A stretch of DNA of 64,000 nucleotides, from positions 1 to 64,000 of the forward strand of contig JASJDP010000014.1 in the NCBI GenBank assembly GCA_030065095.1, in the 5' to 3' direction. The DNA comes from Rhodobacter sp. (GTDB taxonomy: Bacteria > Pseudomonadota > Alphaproteobacteria > Rhodobacterales > Rhodobacteraceae). Every line of letters starts with the position of its first letter. The first letter of the stretch is position 1. This document shows positions 20,743 through 30,005 of this stretch, piece after piece. The notes below the pieces were generated by a model. It made no database searches. It had not been told where the DNA came from and worked only from the letters and a program-made list of their open reading frames with translations. The translations under genes and the position numbers were made by a program.

Positions 20743-22497
20743 ATGAAGCACGCGATTTCCGCCTTGGTTACGGCGGTCATTACGCTTTGGGCCGGTCTGG
20801 CCGCCGCACAGGTGACCTTTGTCCAGGTCGAGGCACACCAGAATTTGGGACCGGCGCAGGACCGGGTCCGAGCTTTTGCCGCGAATCTACCGGATGTAAA
20901 CGGCTTTCGTATGGGCTCCGGCTGGTACGCGATCGCGCTCGGACCTTACGACGAAAACGGCGCCATCGCTCGGCTGAAAAGCCTCCGGTCGCAGCGCGCC
21001 ATCCCGGCCGACAGCTTCCTGGTCGACAGCCGGGCCTATTCGCAACAGTTCTGGCCCATCGGGTCCAACGCCCTTGATGGGGCCGTGGTCGAAACCCCTG
21101 CCCCGCAGCAAGACACCGTGACCGCCTTGCTGGACTCGATCCCGGTGTCAGAGCCGCAGCCCGAACCGGAAGAGACGCGGCGCGAGGCGCTGCGCAGCGA
21201 AAGCCGGCTGACCCGGCAGGAAAAATTCAACCTGCAGATCGCGCTGCAGTGGTTTGGATTTTACCAGGGCCGGATCGACGCCGCCTTTGGCCCGGGAACG
21301 CGGAACTCGATGGCCGAATGGCAGACATCGAAAGGGTACGAGCCGACCGGTGTACTGACGACCCGGCAACGGGCCGAACTGGTCGGAGAATACGAGGCGG
21401 TGCTGGCCTCGCTCGATCTTCGGCTCGTGACCGACGACCGGGCGGGCATCGAAGTGGAGATGCCGCTGGCGATGGTGGCGTTCGACCGCTACGAATCCCC
21501 GTTTGCGCATTACAATTCCATCGATGACGGCGGGGTGACGGTACTGTTGATCAGCCAGACGGGCGACGAAGCCACCTTGCTGGGGCTGTACGACATCATG
21601 CAGACGCTCGAGATCGTTCCGCTTGACGGTGCGCGCGAACGCCGGGCGAACTCGTTCACGCTGACCGGCGAAAATGCCGAGATCACATCCTACACCTATG
21701 CAGTGCTCGGCGATGGCGCGGTGAAGGGTTTTACCCTGATCTGGCCGGCGGGCGACGACAAGCGGCGCGAGGTTGCGCTGAAGGCAATGCGCGACAGCTT
21801 CAAACCGATCCGCGGCACCGTGCTGCCCGAGACCGTCGGCGAAGGGACTCTGGAACAGTCGATCGACCTGATCAGCGGGCTGCAGATCCGGCGTCCGCAA
21901 AGATCGCGGTCGGGATTCTACATCGACAGCCGCGGCTCGGTCCTGACGACCGCACAGGCGGTCGAGGGCTGCGGGCGGATCACTTTGGACGAGACCTACG
22001 AGGCGACCGTGGCCGCAAGCGATGCAGGATTGGGGCTTGCGCTGCTGCAGCCCGCCGACCCGCTGGCGCCGGTGGATTATGCGCGGTTCCAGGCGGCGAT
22101 TCCCCGGCTGAAGTCAGAGGTCGCGGTGTCGGGCTACAGTTTTGAGGGCATGCTGGGCGCGCCGACGCTGACCTTTGGGACGCTGGCGGATATCAAGGGG
22201 CTGCAGGGCGAACAGACGATGAAGCGGCTGGCGCTGGCGGCGAGCCCGGGCGATGCGGGCGGTCCGGTCTTCGACACCTCCGGCTCCGTTCTGGGAATGC
22301 TGCTGCCGACCGAATCGCCGGCCGGAAAGCAATTGCCCGAGGACGTCAGTTTCGCCACCGATGCCGAGGCGATCGCGACCTTTCTGTCGAACAGCGGATA
22401 CGCGCCGGCGGCCTCGGACCGGGCGGGATCGATGTCGGCCGAGGATCTGACGCGGCTGGCGGCGGATCTGACGGTGCTGGTGAGCTGCTGGGAGTAA
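20743..22497 (+). CDS. Secreted trypsin-fold pseudoprotease with peptidoglycan-binding domain
   Basis: This is a 584-residue protein with a signal peptide (to about residue 22). After it comes a SPOR-like region (YAIALGPYDENGAIARLKSL), then a peptidoglycan-binding_1 domain at about 160-205 (LQIALQWFGFYQGRIDAAFGPGT), a middle domain, and a C-terminal trypsin-like domain. In the last, the usual TxAHVV histidine motif reads LTTAQAVEGC (His to Gln) and the GNSGGP serine motif reads GDAGGPV (Ser to Ala). Both nucleophile and base are therefore missing and it should not cleave by the normal mechanism. It may instead bind wall and a protein partner. A terminator follows. Confidence 0.82.
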   Translation: MKHAISALVTAVITLWAGLAAAQVTFVQVEAHQNLGPAQDRVRAFAANLPDVNGFRMGSGWYAIALGPYDENGAIARLKSLRSQRAIPADSFLVDSRAYSQQFWPIGSNALDGAVVETPAPQQDTVTALLDSIPVSEPQPEPEETRREALRSESRLTRQEKFNLQIALQWFGFYQGRIDAAFGPGTRNSMAEWQTSKGYEPTGVLTTRQRAELVGEYEAVLASLDLRLVTDDRAGIEVEMPLAMVAFDRYESPFAHYNSIDDGGVTVLLISQTGDEATLLGLYDIMQTLEIVPLDGARERRANSFTLTGENAEITSYTYAVLGDGAVKGFTLIWPAGDDKRREVALKAMRDSFKPIRGTVLPETVGEGTLEQSIDLISGLQIRRPQRSRSGFYIDSRGSVLTTAQAVEGCGRITLDETYEATVAASDAGLGLALLQPADPLAPVDYARFQAAIPRLKSEVAVSGYSFEGMLGAPTLTFGTLADIKGLQGEQTMKRLALAASPGDAGGPVFDTSGSVLGMLLPTESPAGKQLPEDVSFATDAEAIATFLSNSGYAPAASDRAGSMSAEDLTRLAADLTVLVSCWE

Positions 22498-22505
22498 GAT
22501 CGGCG

Positions 22506-22536
22506 GGGTGTCCCGATGGGACACCCGGTTTTCCTT
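22506..22536 (+). terminator. Rho-independent terminator after the pseudoprotease gene
   Basis: A perfect 9-bp stem GGGTGTCCC/GGGACACCC with a GAT loop is followed by GG and a TTTTCCTT tract, 9 bp after the stop codon. Confidence 0.75.
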
Positions 22537-22586
22537 GCCGATAGCCCCAATACCTCGCGGCGTTGCCCGACAGGCCAGAGAGGCCC

Positions 22587-24203
22587 TCAGGCGACGAGCG
22601 CGGGCGTCATGCGGATCAAGGTAGGCCCGTCCGCCGTCAGCGCGGATTGCACGGCAGAGCTCAGATCCGCCAGCGAGGCCGGGCAGGCATAGCCAATTCC
22701 GTAGGCCGCCGCGAGCGTGCCGAAATCGGGATTTCGCGCCTGAACGGCGATGGGAGCGATCTGCGAGCGCGCCATGGAAGCCTCGATTTCCTTCAGCATC
22801 CCGTTGTCCCAAAGCAGGATCGGCAGTGTCAGGCCAAGCTCGGCCGCCGTGCCGAGTTCCTGTAGCGTGTACTGGAACCCGTAATCCCCGGCGATGGCGA
22901 CCACGGGCGTTCCCGGCCCCGCCCCGACCTTGCCGCCGATCGCGGCGGGCAGGGCATAGCCAAGCGTTCCGAAGCCGAAGGGATGGTGCCAGAGACCGGG
23001 TTTTGCAAGGTCCCAGATTTCCTTGGCGACATAGGCGAACTGGGTCATGTCGCTGTAGATGATGGTATCCTGCGGAAGACAGTCGCGCAGCGCATCGCAG
23101 ACCGGCACGATACCGGGGCGGTCTGCATCGACCTGTGCGCGCCAGCGGGCGCGGGCCGAGGCGATTTCGTCGGGCTTCCAGTCATTGTCGAACGACGCGC
23201 CGCCCAGTTCGGTCCTCATCGCCTCGAAAAAGGAATGCGCATCGGCGCGGATGTTCAGGAACGCTCCGACCGGGTCGGCCAGCGCCATGTCGCTGATGTC
23301 GACGCGGATCATCGGGACCGTATGCCCCAGCCTTGGACGCCACAGGTCCACTTCGGAAAGCCGCGAGCCGACCACCAGTACGAAATCCGCCTCGGCGACG
23401 ATGTCGGCGCTGTCGGGCCGGGCCAGCGTGCTGCCGAACAGCAGCGGATAGTCCGGGGCGACGGTTCCGCGCCCGGCATAGGTCGTGAAGACCGCCGGAC
23501 GCACCGTGTCGATGAAGCCGGTCAGATGATTGGGGGCGTCCACGCCGCGCGGATCGGCGCCCGCCGCCCCGCCGCCAAGGATCAACAGCGGCCGCCGCGC
23601 CTTTTGCAGCCGATGGGCGGCGGTCTTGACGTTCATCGGATCGGGCAAAATCCGGGCCTCGCCGCGGGCAAATTCGCGGTCGTCCGGCGGCGGGCAAGGC
23701 TTCTGCAAAAGCGGAACCGGCACCTGGATATGCTTGGGCCGCGTCTGGCCCAGAAAGACCTGACGGAACGCCCTGTCGAACAGGCGATAGGCGGCGTCGG
23801 CCGACCGCGCCTCTGCGGACCACTCGCACACGGTTTCGGCCGCCAGTCGCTGATCCTTCATCTGGTGCAATTGGCCCTTGGTCAGCAGCGTCTCGTCAAG
23901 ACAGGAGGAGATCGCCAGCACGGGGATATTGTCGGAATAGGCCTGGCCCAGGGGCGTCATGATGTTGGTCAGCCCCGGCCCGGTGATCACGAATGCCACG
24001 CCCGGCTTGCCTGTGGCGCGGGCATAACCGTCGGCCATGAACCCCGCGCCCTGTTCGTGGCGCGCCAGAACGTGCGAAATGCCCGCCTGCTCGATGCCGC
24101 GGTAAAGCTCGATATTATGCACGCCGGGGACGCCGAACACGGTATCGACGCCGCGGTCGGCCAGCATATGGGCGATTTGCGCGCCAAGGGGGCGTTCGGT
24201 CAT
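22587..24203 (-). CDS. TPP-dependent decarboxylase, acetolactate synthase-like (possible 5-guanidino-2-oxopentanoate decarboxylase)
   Basis: This 538-residue thiamine-diphosphate enzyme has the catalytic Glu in LARHEQGAGFMADGYAR, a central GxGxx domain, and a TPP/Mg motif GDYGFQYTLQELGTA followed about 20 residues later by DNG. The GDYGFQ form (instead of GDGxF) is, from memory of the family, typical of the AruI-like group that decarboxylates 2-oxoarginine, but this assignment is tentative. There is no small regulatory subunit beside it, so it is unlikely to be the biosynthetic acetolactate synthase. Its ATG shares one base with the trkH stop. Confidence 0.72.
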   Translation of the reverse strand: MTERPLGAQIAHMLADRGVDTVFGVPGVHNIELYRGIEQAGISHVLARHEQGAGFMADGYARATGKPGVAFVITGPGLTNIMTPLGQAYSDNIPVLAISSCLDETLLTKGQLHQMKDQRLAAETVCEWSAEARSADAAYRLFDRAFRQVFLGQTRPKHIQVPVPLLQKPCPPPDDREFARGEARILPDPMNVKTAAHRLQKARRPLLILGGGAAGADPRGVDAPNHLTGFIDTVRPAVFTTYAGRGTVAPDYPLLFGSTLARPDSADIVAEADFVLVVGSRLSEVDLWRPRLGHTVPMIRVDISDMALADPVGAFLNIRADAHSFFEAMRTELGGASFDNDWKPDEIASARARWRAQVDADRPGIVPVCDALRDCLPQDTIIYSDMTQFAYVAKEIWDLAKPGLWHHPFGFGTLGYALPAAIGGKVGAGPGTPVVAIAGDYGFQYTLQELGTAAELGLTLPILLWDNGMLKEIEASMARSQIAPIAVQARNPDFGTLAAAYGIGYACPASLADLSSAVQSALTADGPTLIRMTPALVA

Positions 24204-25648
24204 CAGACCCTCCAGAAATTGACGGTGAGGATGGCGAAGACCGCCATGATTTCAAGCCGCCCCAGCAGCATCGCCGCCGCCAGGATCCACTTTGCCGTGT
24301 CGCTGAGCCCGGCGAAATTTCCCGCAGGCCCGATCATCGGGCCGAGCCCGGGGCCGATATTCGCCAGCGCCGCCGCGGCGCCGGAGATCGAGGTGACGGT
24401 GTCGAGGCCGGTGGCGCCCAGCAGCACCGAAATCACGCCCATCGAGACGATGAAGGCGACGAAGAAGACCATGACCGAACTCAGCACATCCTCGCCGACC
24501 GGGCGGCCGTCATAGCGCGGCGTGAAGACGCCGTGGGGCGAGTGGATCTTGCCGATCTGCGACCGGATCGAGGCGATCAGCAGCTGGTAGCGGAAGACCT
24601 TGATCGAACAGCTGGTCGACCCCGCGCAGCCGCCGATCAGGCCGATGAAGAAGAACAGCACAATCGGGAACGGACCCCAGAGCTGGTAGTCGGTGCTGGC
24701 ATAGCCGGTGCCGGTGAGGATCGAGGTGACGTTGAAGACGGTCTCGCGCAGCGCGGTCTCGAACGGGACGGCGTTGCCGGTCTGGTACAGGCAGACGACA
24801 GCATAAAGCGTGAGGAGGATCCACAGGAACCCGCGAACCTGCGGGTCGCGCAAAAGCGGCCCGGACGAGCCGGCCAGCAGCTGGACGTAGCGGACAAACG
24901 GCAGGCTGGCGATCGCCATGAACAGCGCGGCGATGTATTCGGCGGGGCCCTGGAAGGCGCCGAAAGAGGCGTCGAAGGTGGAAAATCCGCCCGTTGCGAT
25001 GGTGGTCAGCGCGTGGTTGACGGCATGGAAGCTGGGCATGCCGACGGCGATATAGGCGACATAGCAGACCGCCGTCAGCCCGAAATAGATGACCGAGATG
25101 CGCGCGGCGATCTGGGCGGCGCGGGGCAGCACCTTGCCGTCGGTGTCGAAGCTTTCCGAGCGGAAGATCTGCATACCGCCCACGCGCAGCTCGGGCAGGA
25201 ACACCATGGCGACGACGATGATGCCGACGCCGCCGAACCACTGCAGCATCGAGCGCCACACGAGGATGCCCTCGGGCAGCGTTTCCAGCTGGTCGAAGAC
25301 GGTCGAGCCGGTGGTGGTCAGCCCCGACATCGCCTCGAAAAAGGCGTCGGTGACGGTGGCGTTCGGTTCGGCCAGCACGAACGGGATGGCACCGAAGACC
25401 GGCAGCATCAGCCAGACGCCGGTGGTCAGAAGAAAGGTCTGCTGGATCGACAGGCGCTGTTTGACGCCGTTGGCGCAGGCGACGGCGGTGAGCGCGCCGG
25501 TCACGCCGCTGAGGATCGCGCTTTCGAGAAACACCGCCCAGTGGCCGTTGCGATAGTACAGATCGACCGCCATCGGCAGCAGCATCGTGGCGCCCAGGGC
25601 GGCGACGAGCAGGCCGGTCACATATCCCACGGGGCGCAGGTCGAACAT
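24203..25648 (-). CDS. trkH: TrkH-family potassium uptake protein
   Basis: This 481-residue inner-membrane protein is built of four M1-P-M2 repeats. The selectivity-filter loops are visible as LTTTGSTV, TTIATGGFST, LTGTGYAS and LANIGPGLG. It forms the K+-translocating subunit that works with the cytoplasmic NAD-binding TrkA, not encoded here. Start ATG 25648 places the first helix immediately after. The stop overlaps the start of the TPP enzyme by one base (TGATG). Confidence 0.93.
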   Translation of the reverse strand: MFDLRPVGYVTGLLVAALGATMLLPMAVDLYYRNGHWAVFLESAILSGVTGALTAVACANGVKQRLSIQQTFLLTTGVWLMLPVFGAIPFVLAEPNATVTDAFFEAMSGLTTTGSTVFDQLETLPEGILVWRSMLQWFGGVGIIVVAMVFLPELRVGGMQIFRSESFDTDGKVLPRAAQIAARISVIYFGLTAVCYVAYIAVGMPSFHAVNHALTTIATGGFSTFDASFGAFQGPAEYIAALFMAIASLPFVRYVQLLAGSSGPLLRDPQVRGFLWILLTLYAVVCLYQTGNAVPFETALRETVFNVTSILTGTGYASTDYQLWGPFPIVLFFFIGLIGGCAGSTSCSIKVFRYQLLIASIRSQIGKIHSPHGVFTPRYDGRPVGEDVLSSVMVFFVAFIVSMGVISVLLGATGLDTVTSISGAAAALANIGPGLGPMIGPAGNFAGLSDTAKWILAAAMLLGRLEIMAVFAILTVNFWRV

Positions 25649-25691
25649 GGGGCGCAGGCTTGGCCGGGCGGCCCGCGGCTGTCAAGGCGGG

Positions 25692-26459
25692 CTAGGTCCG
25701 AGTGTCGGTGAAGCGGATCGTCAGCGGCTCCATCCTTGGGTTGTTGGGCTGGTCGAGCGGATGCGGCAGAGCCGGCCTGGCGGGGGATTGCGGGGCGTGG
25801 CGGGTAAAGCTCAGCTCCAGCACCAGCGGCCTTCCGTTCGGGTCGGCGCCGGCGGTGTTGTTGGCGGCGATGTGGCAAAGGTGGAGCGGCAGGGCGGTCG
25901 CAAAGGCCTCGATCCGGTCGGTCAGCAGATCGCAGTCGTGGAATTCGATGGTCAGGCCTTCGAGCTTGGGCGCATGGGCGATGATCTGGTCGAGGATACG
26001 GTATTCCCAGCCTTCGATATCGACCGACAGGAACAGGCGCTGGCCGGCCGCCTCCAGCCGGTCGACGACGGTGTCGAGATCCAGCATCCGCAGGTGGCGA
26101 TACCCGATGCCGGTCTTGTGGTGGCGGATCGCACCGCGGAAGAACCGCCGGTAGGCGCGCCAGACCCGGAACCGGTCGAGAAACAGGCCGGGGCGGTCGA
26201 GGCGCAGAAGGTAGTGATAGGCCTGCCGGAAGAAGATGTCGGCGCTGACCGTGTGATCATAGGCATCGACGGGCACCGGGTGCATCGCGTGAAAGGCTTC
26301 CTCGAAGCTCCAGTCGTCGTTCAGCCCGAAAGAGATCAGCCGCTCGGCCCCCAACACTGCCCGCGGGTCGACGATATAGCCGCCGTCCCCGCTTCGGCCC
26401 AGCCGGATCAGGTCGTAGGTGCCCGCCGGGGCGAGGATGGGGTTCAGCCAGACGTCCAA
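25692..26459 (-). CDS. FkbM-like methyltransferase-fold protein
   Basis: About 255 residues. The core shows GRSGDGGYIVDP, then LISFGLNDDWSFEEAF and LFLSVDIEGWEYRILDQI, which match the SAM-site and acidic loop of FkbM-type methyltransferases. Function and substrate are unknown. The frame is open upstream to 26615. The sequence before LDVWLNP is arginine/proline-rich and looks non-coding, and a TTG at 26459 has a GGAG 9-10 bases before it, so I chose that start with limited confidence. It follows 43 bp upstream of trkH in the same direction. Confidence 0.6.
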   Translation of the reverse strand: MDVWLNPILAPAGTYDLIRLGRSGDGGYIVDPRAVLGAERLISFGLNDDWSFEEAFHAMHPVPVDAYDHTVSADIFFRQAYHYLLRLDRPGLFLDRFRVWRAYRRFFRGAIRHHKTGIGYRHLRMLDLDTVVDRLEAAGQRLFLSVDIEGWEYRILDQIIAHAPKLEGLTIEFHDCDLLTDRIEAFATALPLHLCHIAANNTAGADPNGRPLVLELSFTRHAPQSPARPALPHPLDQPNNPRMEPLTIRFTDTRT

Positions 26460-26975
26460 AAAATGGCGCTCCGATACAGCGGCCCGGCGGGGGTATAACG
26501 GTTTGCGGGGCGACTCAACTGCCCACGGCCGCACGCGCCGCGGCCGCCGGGCCGGGCCGTTCGGCCCGTTCGTTTCGGTGTCGCCGGCGCGGTGGCATTG
26601 GATGGGCGGATGCACGGCTTAAAAACTCCAGGACCGGACAGCAGGCGCCGCGTACCGGGGCGAAGCGGCCCGGGCGGGCGGTCTTTCCGGAAAGCGGGAT
26701 GACGGTCGCGCCTCGGCAGCAAAGGGAGGTCCGGCAACGCGCCAAGGCCTGGCCGTTGGCCGGCACTTGATTTGTCCCCTGGCACGGCTTTTCTCGCGAT
26801 GGACACTGTCCGCTCCAGGCCGGCAACCGGCCGTGCCGGACACGTGCGCTGCATCACGCCCTGGAAACAGGGCCGTGGGCGAATGCCCGAAGGACCGGAA
26901 GTTATGCCAGGCCGCTTTGCCCGGCCCTGCCCCGGGGACCCGGCATGGTTGCCGCGATGATCCCGGAAGCCGCGC
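26460..26975. other. Intergenic stretch with a degenerate repeat end
   Basis: About 515 bp between purD and the FkbM-like gene, both on the minus strand. No credible gene is seen. Around 26776-26823 the complement resembles the left terminus of the MITE-like repeat (GGCCTGGAGCGGACA), suggesting a decayed copy. Confidence 0.45.
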
Positions 26976-28238
26976 TCAAAGCGCCCGCCAGCCGATGTCT
27001 CGCCGAAAAAAGCCGCCGGGCCAGTCGATCCGCGAGACCATGCCATAGGCACGGTTCGCGGCCTCGGCCAGGCTTCGGCCCCGCGCGGTGACGTTCAGGA
27101 CCCGCCCGCCAACCGCGATCACATCGCCGTCCCGCTCGGCAGTCCCGGCGTGAAACACCATTTGCAGGCTGTCTTCGGGCAGCCCATCGAGCCCGCCGAT
27201 GACGGTCCCCTTCTGGTAGGCGCCGGGATAGCCGTTTGCCGCCATCACCACCGTCAGGGCATGGTCATCGGCCCAGTTGACCTGCGCCTCGGCCAGCCGC
27301 CCCTCGGCACAGGCCAGCATGAGATCAAGCGCCTGCGCCCCGAGCCGCATCATCAGCACCTGGCATTCCGGGTCACCGAATCGGACGTTGAATTCGACGA
27401 GCCGCGGCGCGCCGTCGGCAATCATCAGCCCGGCATATAGCACGCCCTGATAGGGCGTGCCGCGCCGCGCCATCTCGGCCACCACGGGTTTCACGATCTC
27501 TTCCAGCGCGCGCTCGGCCACCGCACCGTCCAGCACCGGTGCAGGCGAATAGGCGCCCATCCCGCCGGTGTTCAACCCGGTGTCGCCCTCGCCCACGCGC
27601 TTGTGGTCCTGCGCCGTGCCGATGGGAAGTACATGCGCGCCGTCGCACAGGACGAAGAACGAGGCCTCTTCGCCGTCCATGAATTCTTCGATCACCACCT
27701 CGGCACCGGCCGCGCCGAAGGCGCCGCCGAACATCTCGTCCACCGCTTCCTGTGCTTCGGCCTCGTCCATTGCCACGATCACGCCCTTCCCGGCGGCCAG
27801 CCCGTCGGCCTTGACCACGATCGGCGCGCCCGTGGCGTGAACGTATTCCTTGGCCGGACCGGCCTGCGTGAACCGCGCCCAGGCGGCCGTGGGCGCGCCA
27901 CAGGCGTCGCAGACCTCCTTGGTAAAGCGCTTCGAGGCCTCCAGTTCCGCCGCCGCCTTCGAGGGGCCGAAGCACAAAAGACCGGCGGCCCGCAGATCGT
28001 CGGCCACCCCGGCCGCCAGCGGCGCCTCGGGACCGACGATGACGAAATCGATGCTGTTGGCGACGGCGAATTCGGTCACCGCCGCCCCGTCTTCGATGTC
28101 GAGCGCGGCGCATTCGGCGATGGCCGCGATCCCGGCATTGCCCGGCGCCACGATCAGCCGGTCGCATTTCGGGTTCTGCATCGCCGCCCAGGCGAGGCTG
28201 TGTTCACGGCCGCCGCCGCCCAGGATCAAAATGTTCAT
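26976..28238 (-). CDS. purD: Phosphoribosylamine--glycine ligase
   Basis: This 420-residue ATP-grasp enzyme catalyses the second step of purine synthesis, joining glycine to phosphoribosylamine. It opens with MNILILGGGGREHSLAW, has the VGPEAPLAAG motif, the ATP-grasp lysine in VVKADGLAAGKG, and the FNVRFGDPECQ metal motif. Length is normal. Start 28238 is preceded by a G-rich GGGGGAAG site. It is divergent from xseA with 64 bp between starts, a conserved arrangement in relatives, so the short gap must hold both promoters. Confidence 0.97.
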   Translation of the reverse strand: MNILILGGGGREHSLAWAAMQNPKCDRLIVAPGNAGIAAIAECAALDIEDGAAVTEFAVANSIDFVIVGPEAPLAAGVADDLRAAGLLCFGPSKAAAELEASKRFTKEVCDACGAPTAAWARFTQAGPAKEYVHATGAPIVVKADGLAAGKGVIVAMDEAEAQEAVDEMFGGAFGAAGAEVVIEEFMDGEEASFFVLCDGAHVLPIGTAQDHKRVGEGDTGLNTGGMGAYSPAPVLDGAVAERALEEIVKPVVAEMARRGTPYQGVLYAGLMIADGAPRLVEFNVRFGDPECQVLMMRLGAQALDLMLACAEGRLAEAQVNWADDHALTVVMAANGYPGAYQKGTVIGGLDGLPEDSLQMVFHAGTAERDGDVIAVGGRVLNVTARGRSLAEAANRAYGMVSRIDWPGGFFRRDIGWRAL

Positions 28239-28302
28239 CGCCCGCTTCCCCCCGGGTTTTGCGCGTTCTAAGCTTGGCGTCAGAGCAGCACAAGGCGGCG
28301 AC

Positions 28303-29853
28303 ATGTCCGACCTCTTCGAAGACGACCCCGGCCCGGACGCACCGGGCAATGCGCCGGAACTGACGGTCAGCGAACTGTCCAACGCGGTCAAGCGCGTGAT
28401 CGAGGGCGAGTTCGGCTTTGTCCGGGTGCGCGGCGAAGTGGGCCGGGTGTCGCGACCGCGGTCCGGCCACATCTACCTCGATCTCAAAGACGACCGGAAC
28501 GTGATCGCGGGGGTGATCTGGAAGGGTGTGGCAGCCCGTCTGGCGACCCAGCCCGAAGAGGGCCTGGAGGTCGTCGTCACCGGGCGGATGACCACCTTCG
28601 GCGGCCAGTCGCGCTATCAGATCGTCATCGAAGACATCCGCCCGGCGGGCGTCGGCGCGCTGATGGCAATGCTGGAAAAGCGCAAGGCGGCGCTGCAGGC
28701 CGAGGGGTTGTTCGACCCGGCCCGCCGGAAACCGCTGCCCTATCTGCCGGAGGTGATCGGCGTCGTCACCTCTCCCTCCGGAGCGGTGATCCGCGACATC
28801 CTGCACCGTTTGCGCGACCGGTTCCCGCGCAAGGTGCTGATCTGGCCGGTGGCGGTGCAGGGCGAGAAATGCGCCCCCGAGGTCACCCGCGCCATCGAGG
28901 GCTTCAACCGGCTGACCCCGGGGGGGGCGCTGCCCAGACCCGATCTGCTGATCGTCGCACGCGGCGGCGGGTCAATCGAGGATCTCTGGGGCTTCAACGA
29001 GGAATCGGTGGTCCGCGCCGCGGCGGCCTCGGACATCCCGCTGATCTCGGCCGTCGGGCACGAGACCGACACCACGCTGATCGATTTCGCCGCCGACCAA
29101 CGCGCGCCGACACCGACCGCGGCGGCGGAACTGGCGGTGCCGGTGCGCATGGAACTGCTGGCCTGGGTCGACGCCCAGGAGGCCCGGTTGACCCGCGGCG
29201 TCGCCCAGGCGCTGGCCCAGCGCCGCCAGCGCCTGGCCGATCTGGCCCGTGCGCTGCCCAAGCCCGCCGCCCTGGTGTCTGCGGCGGTGCAGCGGCTCGA
29301 TCTTTGGGGCGAGCGGCTGCCCAAGGCGCTGATTGCCGCAGCTCAGCGCAAGCGGCTGCGGTTGGCTGATGCCGCCGCGCTGCTGCGGCCGGCCACGCTG
29401 CGGCGCAGCCTGTCCGACCGGGCGCTGCGTCTCGAACAGGTCGCCGGGCGGCTGACGCCTGCGCTGAGCCGCGGCAATTCCCAGCGGGGGCGGGACCTGG
29501 CGCGTGTGGCCGCAAGGCTGCGGGTCGCCACCCTGTCGCGAGAGCTGGACCGGCAGCGCGACGCCTACCTCCGGCTCAGCCAGCGTCTTTCGGCGGCCGG
29601 AACCGGGCAGGTACAGGGCTGGTCCGGGCGGCTCGATGGTCTCGAGCGGCTGCGCCAGAGCCTGGGCTACCGCGCCACCCTGGAACGCGGCTATGCGGTG
29701 GTGCGCGGCGACGGGGCGGTGGTGTCGCGCAAGGCCGGTGCCGAGGCGGCCAAGACGCTGGAGATCGAGTTCGCCGACGGACGCCTGGCGCTTGCGGGGC
29801 GGAAGCCGCGCAGGGACAAGGCGGAAACGCCCGAACAGGGATCGCTGTTCTAG
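28303..29853 (+). CDS. xseA: Exodeoxyribonuclease VII large subunit
   Basis: This 516-residue subunit degrades single-stranded DNA with the XseB small subunit. An N-terminal OB-fold (ELTVSELSNAVKRVIEGEFG) is followed by the catalytic domain with VITSPSGA-like VVTSPSGAVIRD, ARGGGSIEDLWGFN and SAVGHETDTTLID, then a long arginine/alanine-rich coiled-coil and a conserved GYAVVR segment. All hallmark motifs are intact. ATG 28303 is preferred over the long upstream frame because it begins the normal MSDLFED leader. Confidence 0.96.
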   Translation: MSDLFEDDPGPDAPGNAPELTVSELSNAVKRVIEGEFGFVRVRGEVGRVSRPRSGHIYLDLKDDRNVIAGVIWKGVAARLATQPEEGLEVVVTGRMTTFGGQSRYQIVIEDIRPAGVGALMAMLEKRKAALQAEGLFDPARRKPLPYLPEVIGVVTSPSGAVIRDILHRLRDRFPRKVLIWPVAVQGEKCAPEVTRAIEGFNRLTPGGALPRPDLLIVARGGGSIEDLWGFNEESVVRAAAASDIPLISAVGHETDTTLIDFAADQRAPTPTAAAELAVPVRMELLAWVDAQEARLTRGVAQALAQRRQRLADLARALPKPAALVSAAVQRLDLWGERLPKALIAAAQRKRLRLADAAALLRPATLRRSLSDRALRLEQVAGRLTPALSRGNSQRGRDLARVAARLRVATLSRELDRQRDAYLRLSQRLSAAGTGQVQGWSGRLDGLERLRQSLGYRATLERGYAVVRGDGAVVSRKAGAEAAKTLEIEFADGRLALAGRKPRRDKAETPEQGSLF

Positions 29854-30005
29854 CCCGGCCGACACCCCGGCGAGGCCCGGGCGCCTTTGGCGTTCTGGCA
29901 ACCGGTCGGTGAATTGCCGTTTGCCGGACAGGTCGCATCGACTATGCTTTGATCCGCGCATTTCGACCCAAGACCGTTCGACACCAACCCATAGGAGCCC
30001 CGGCA

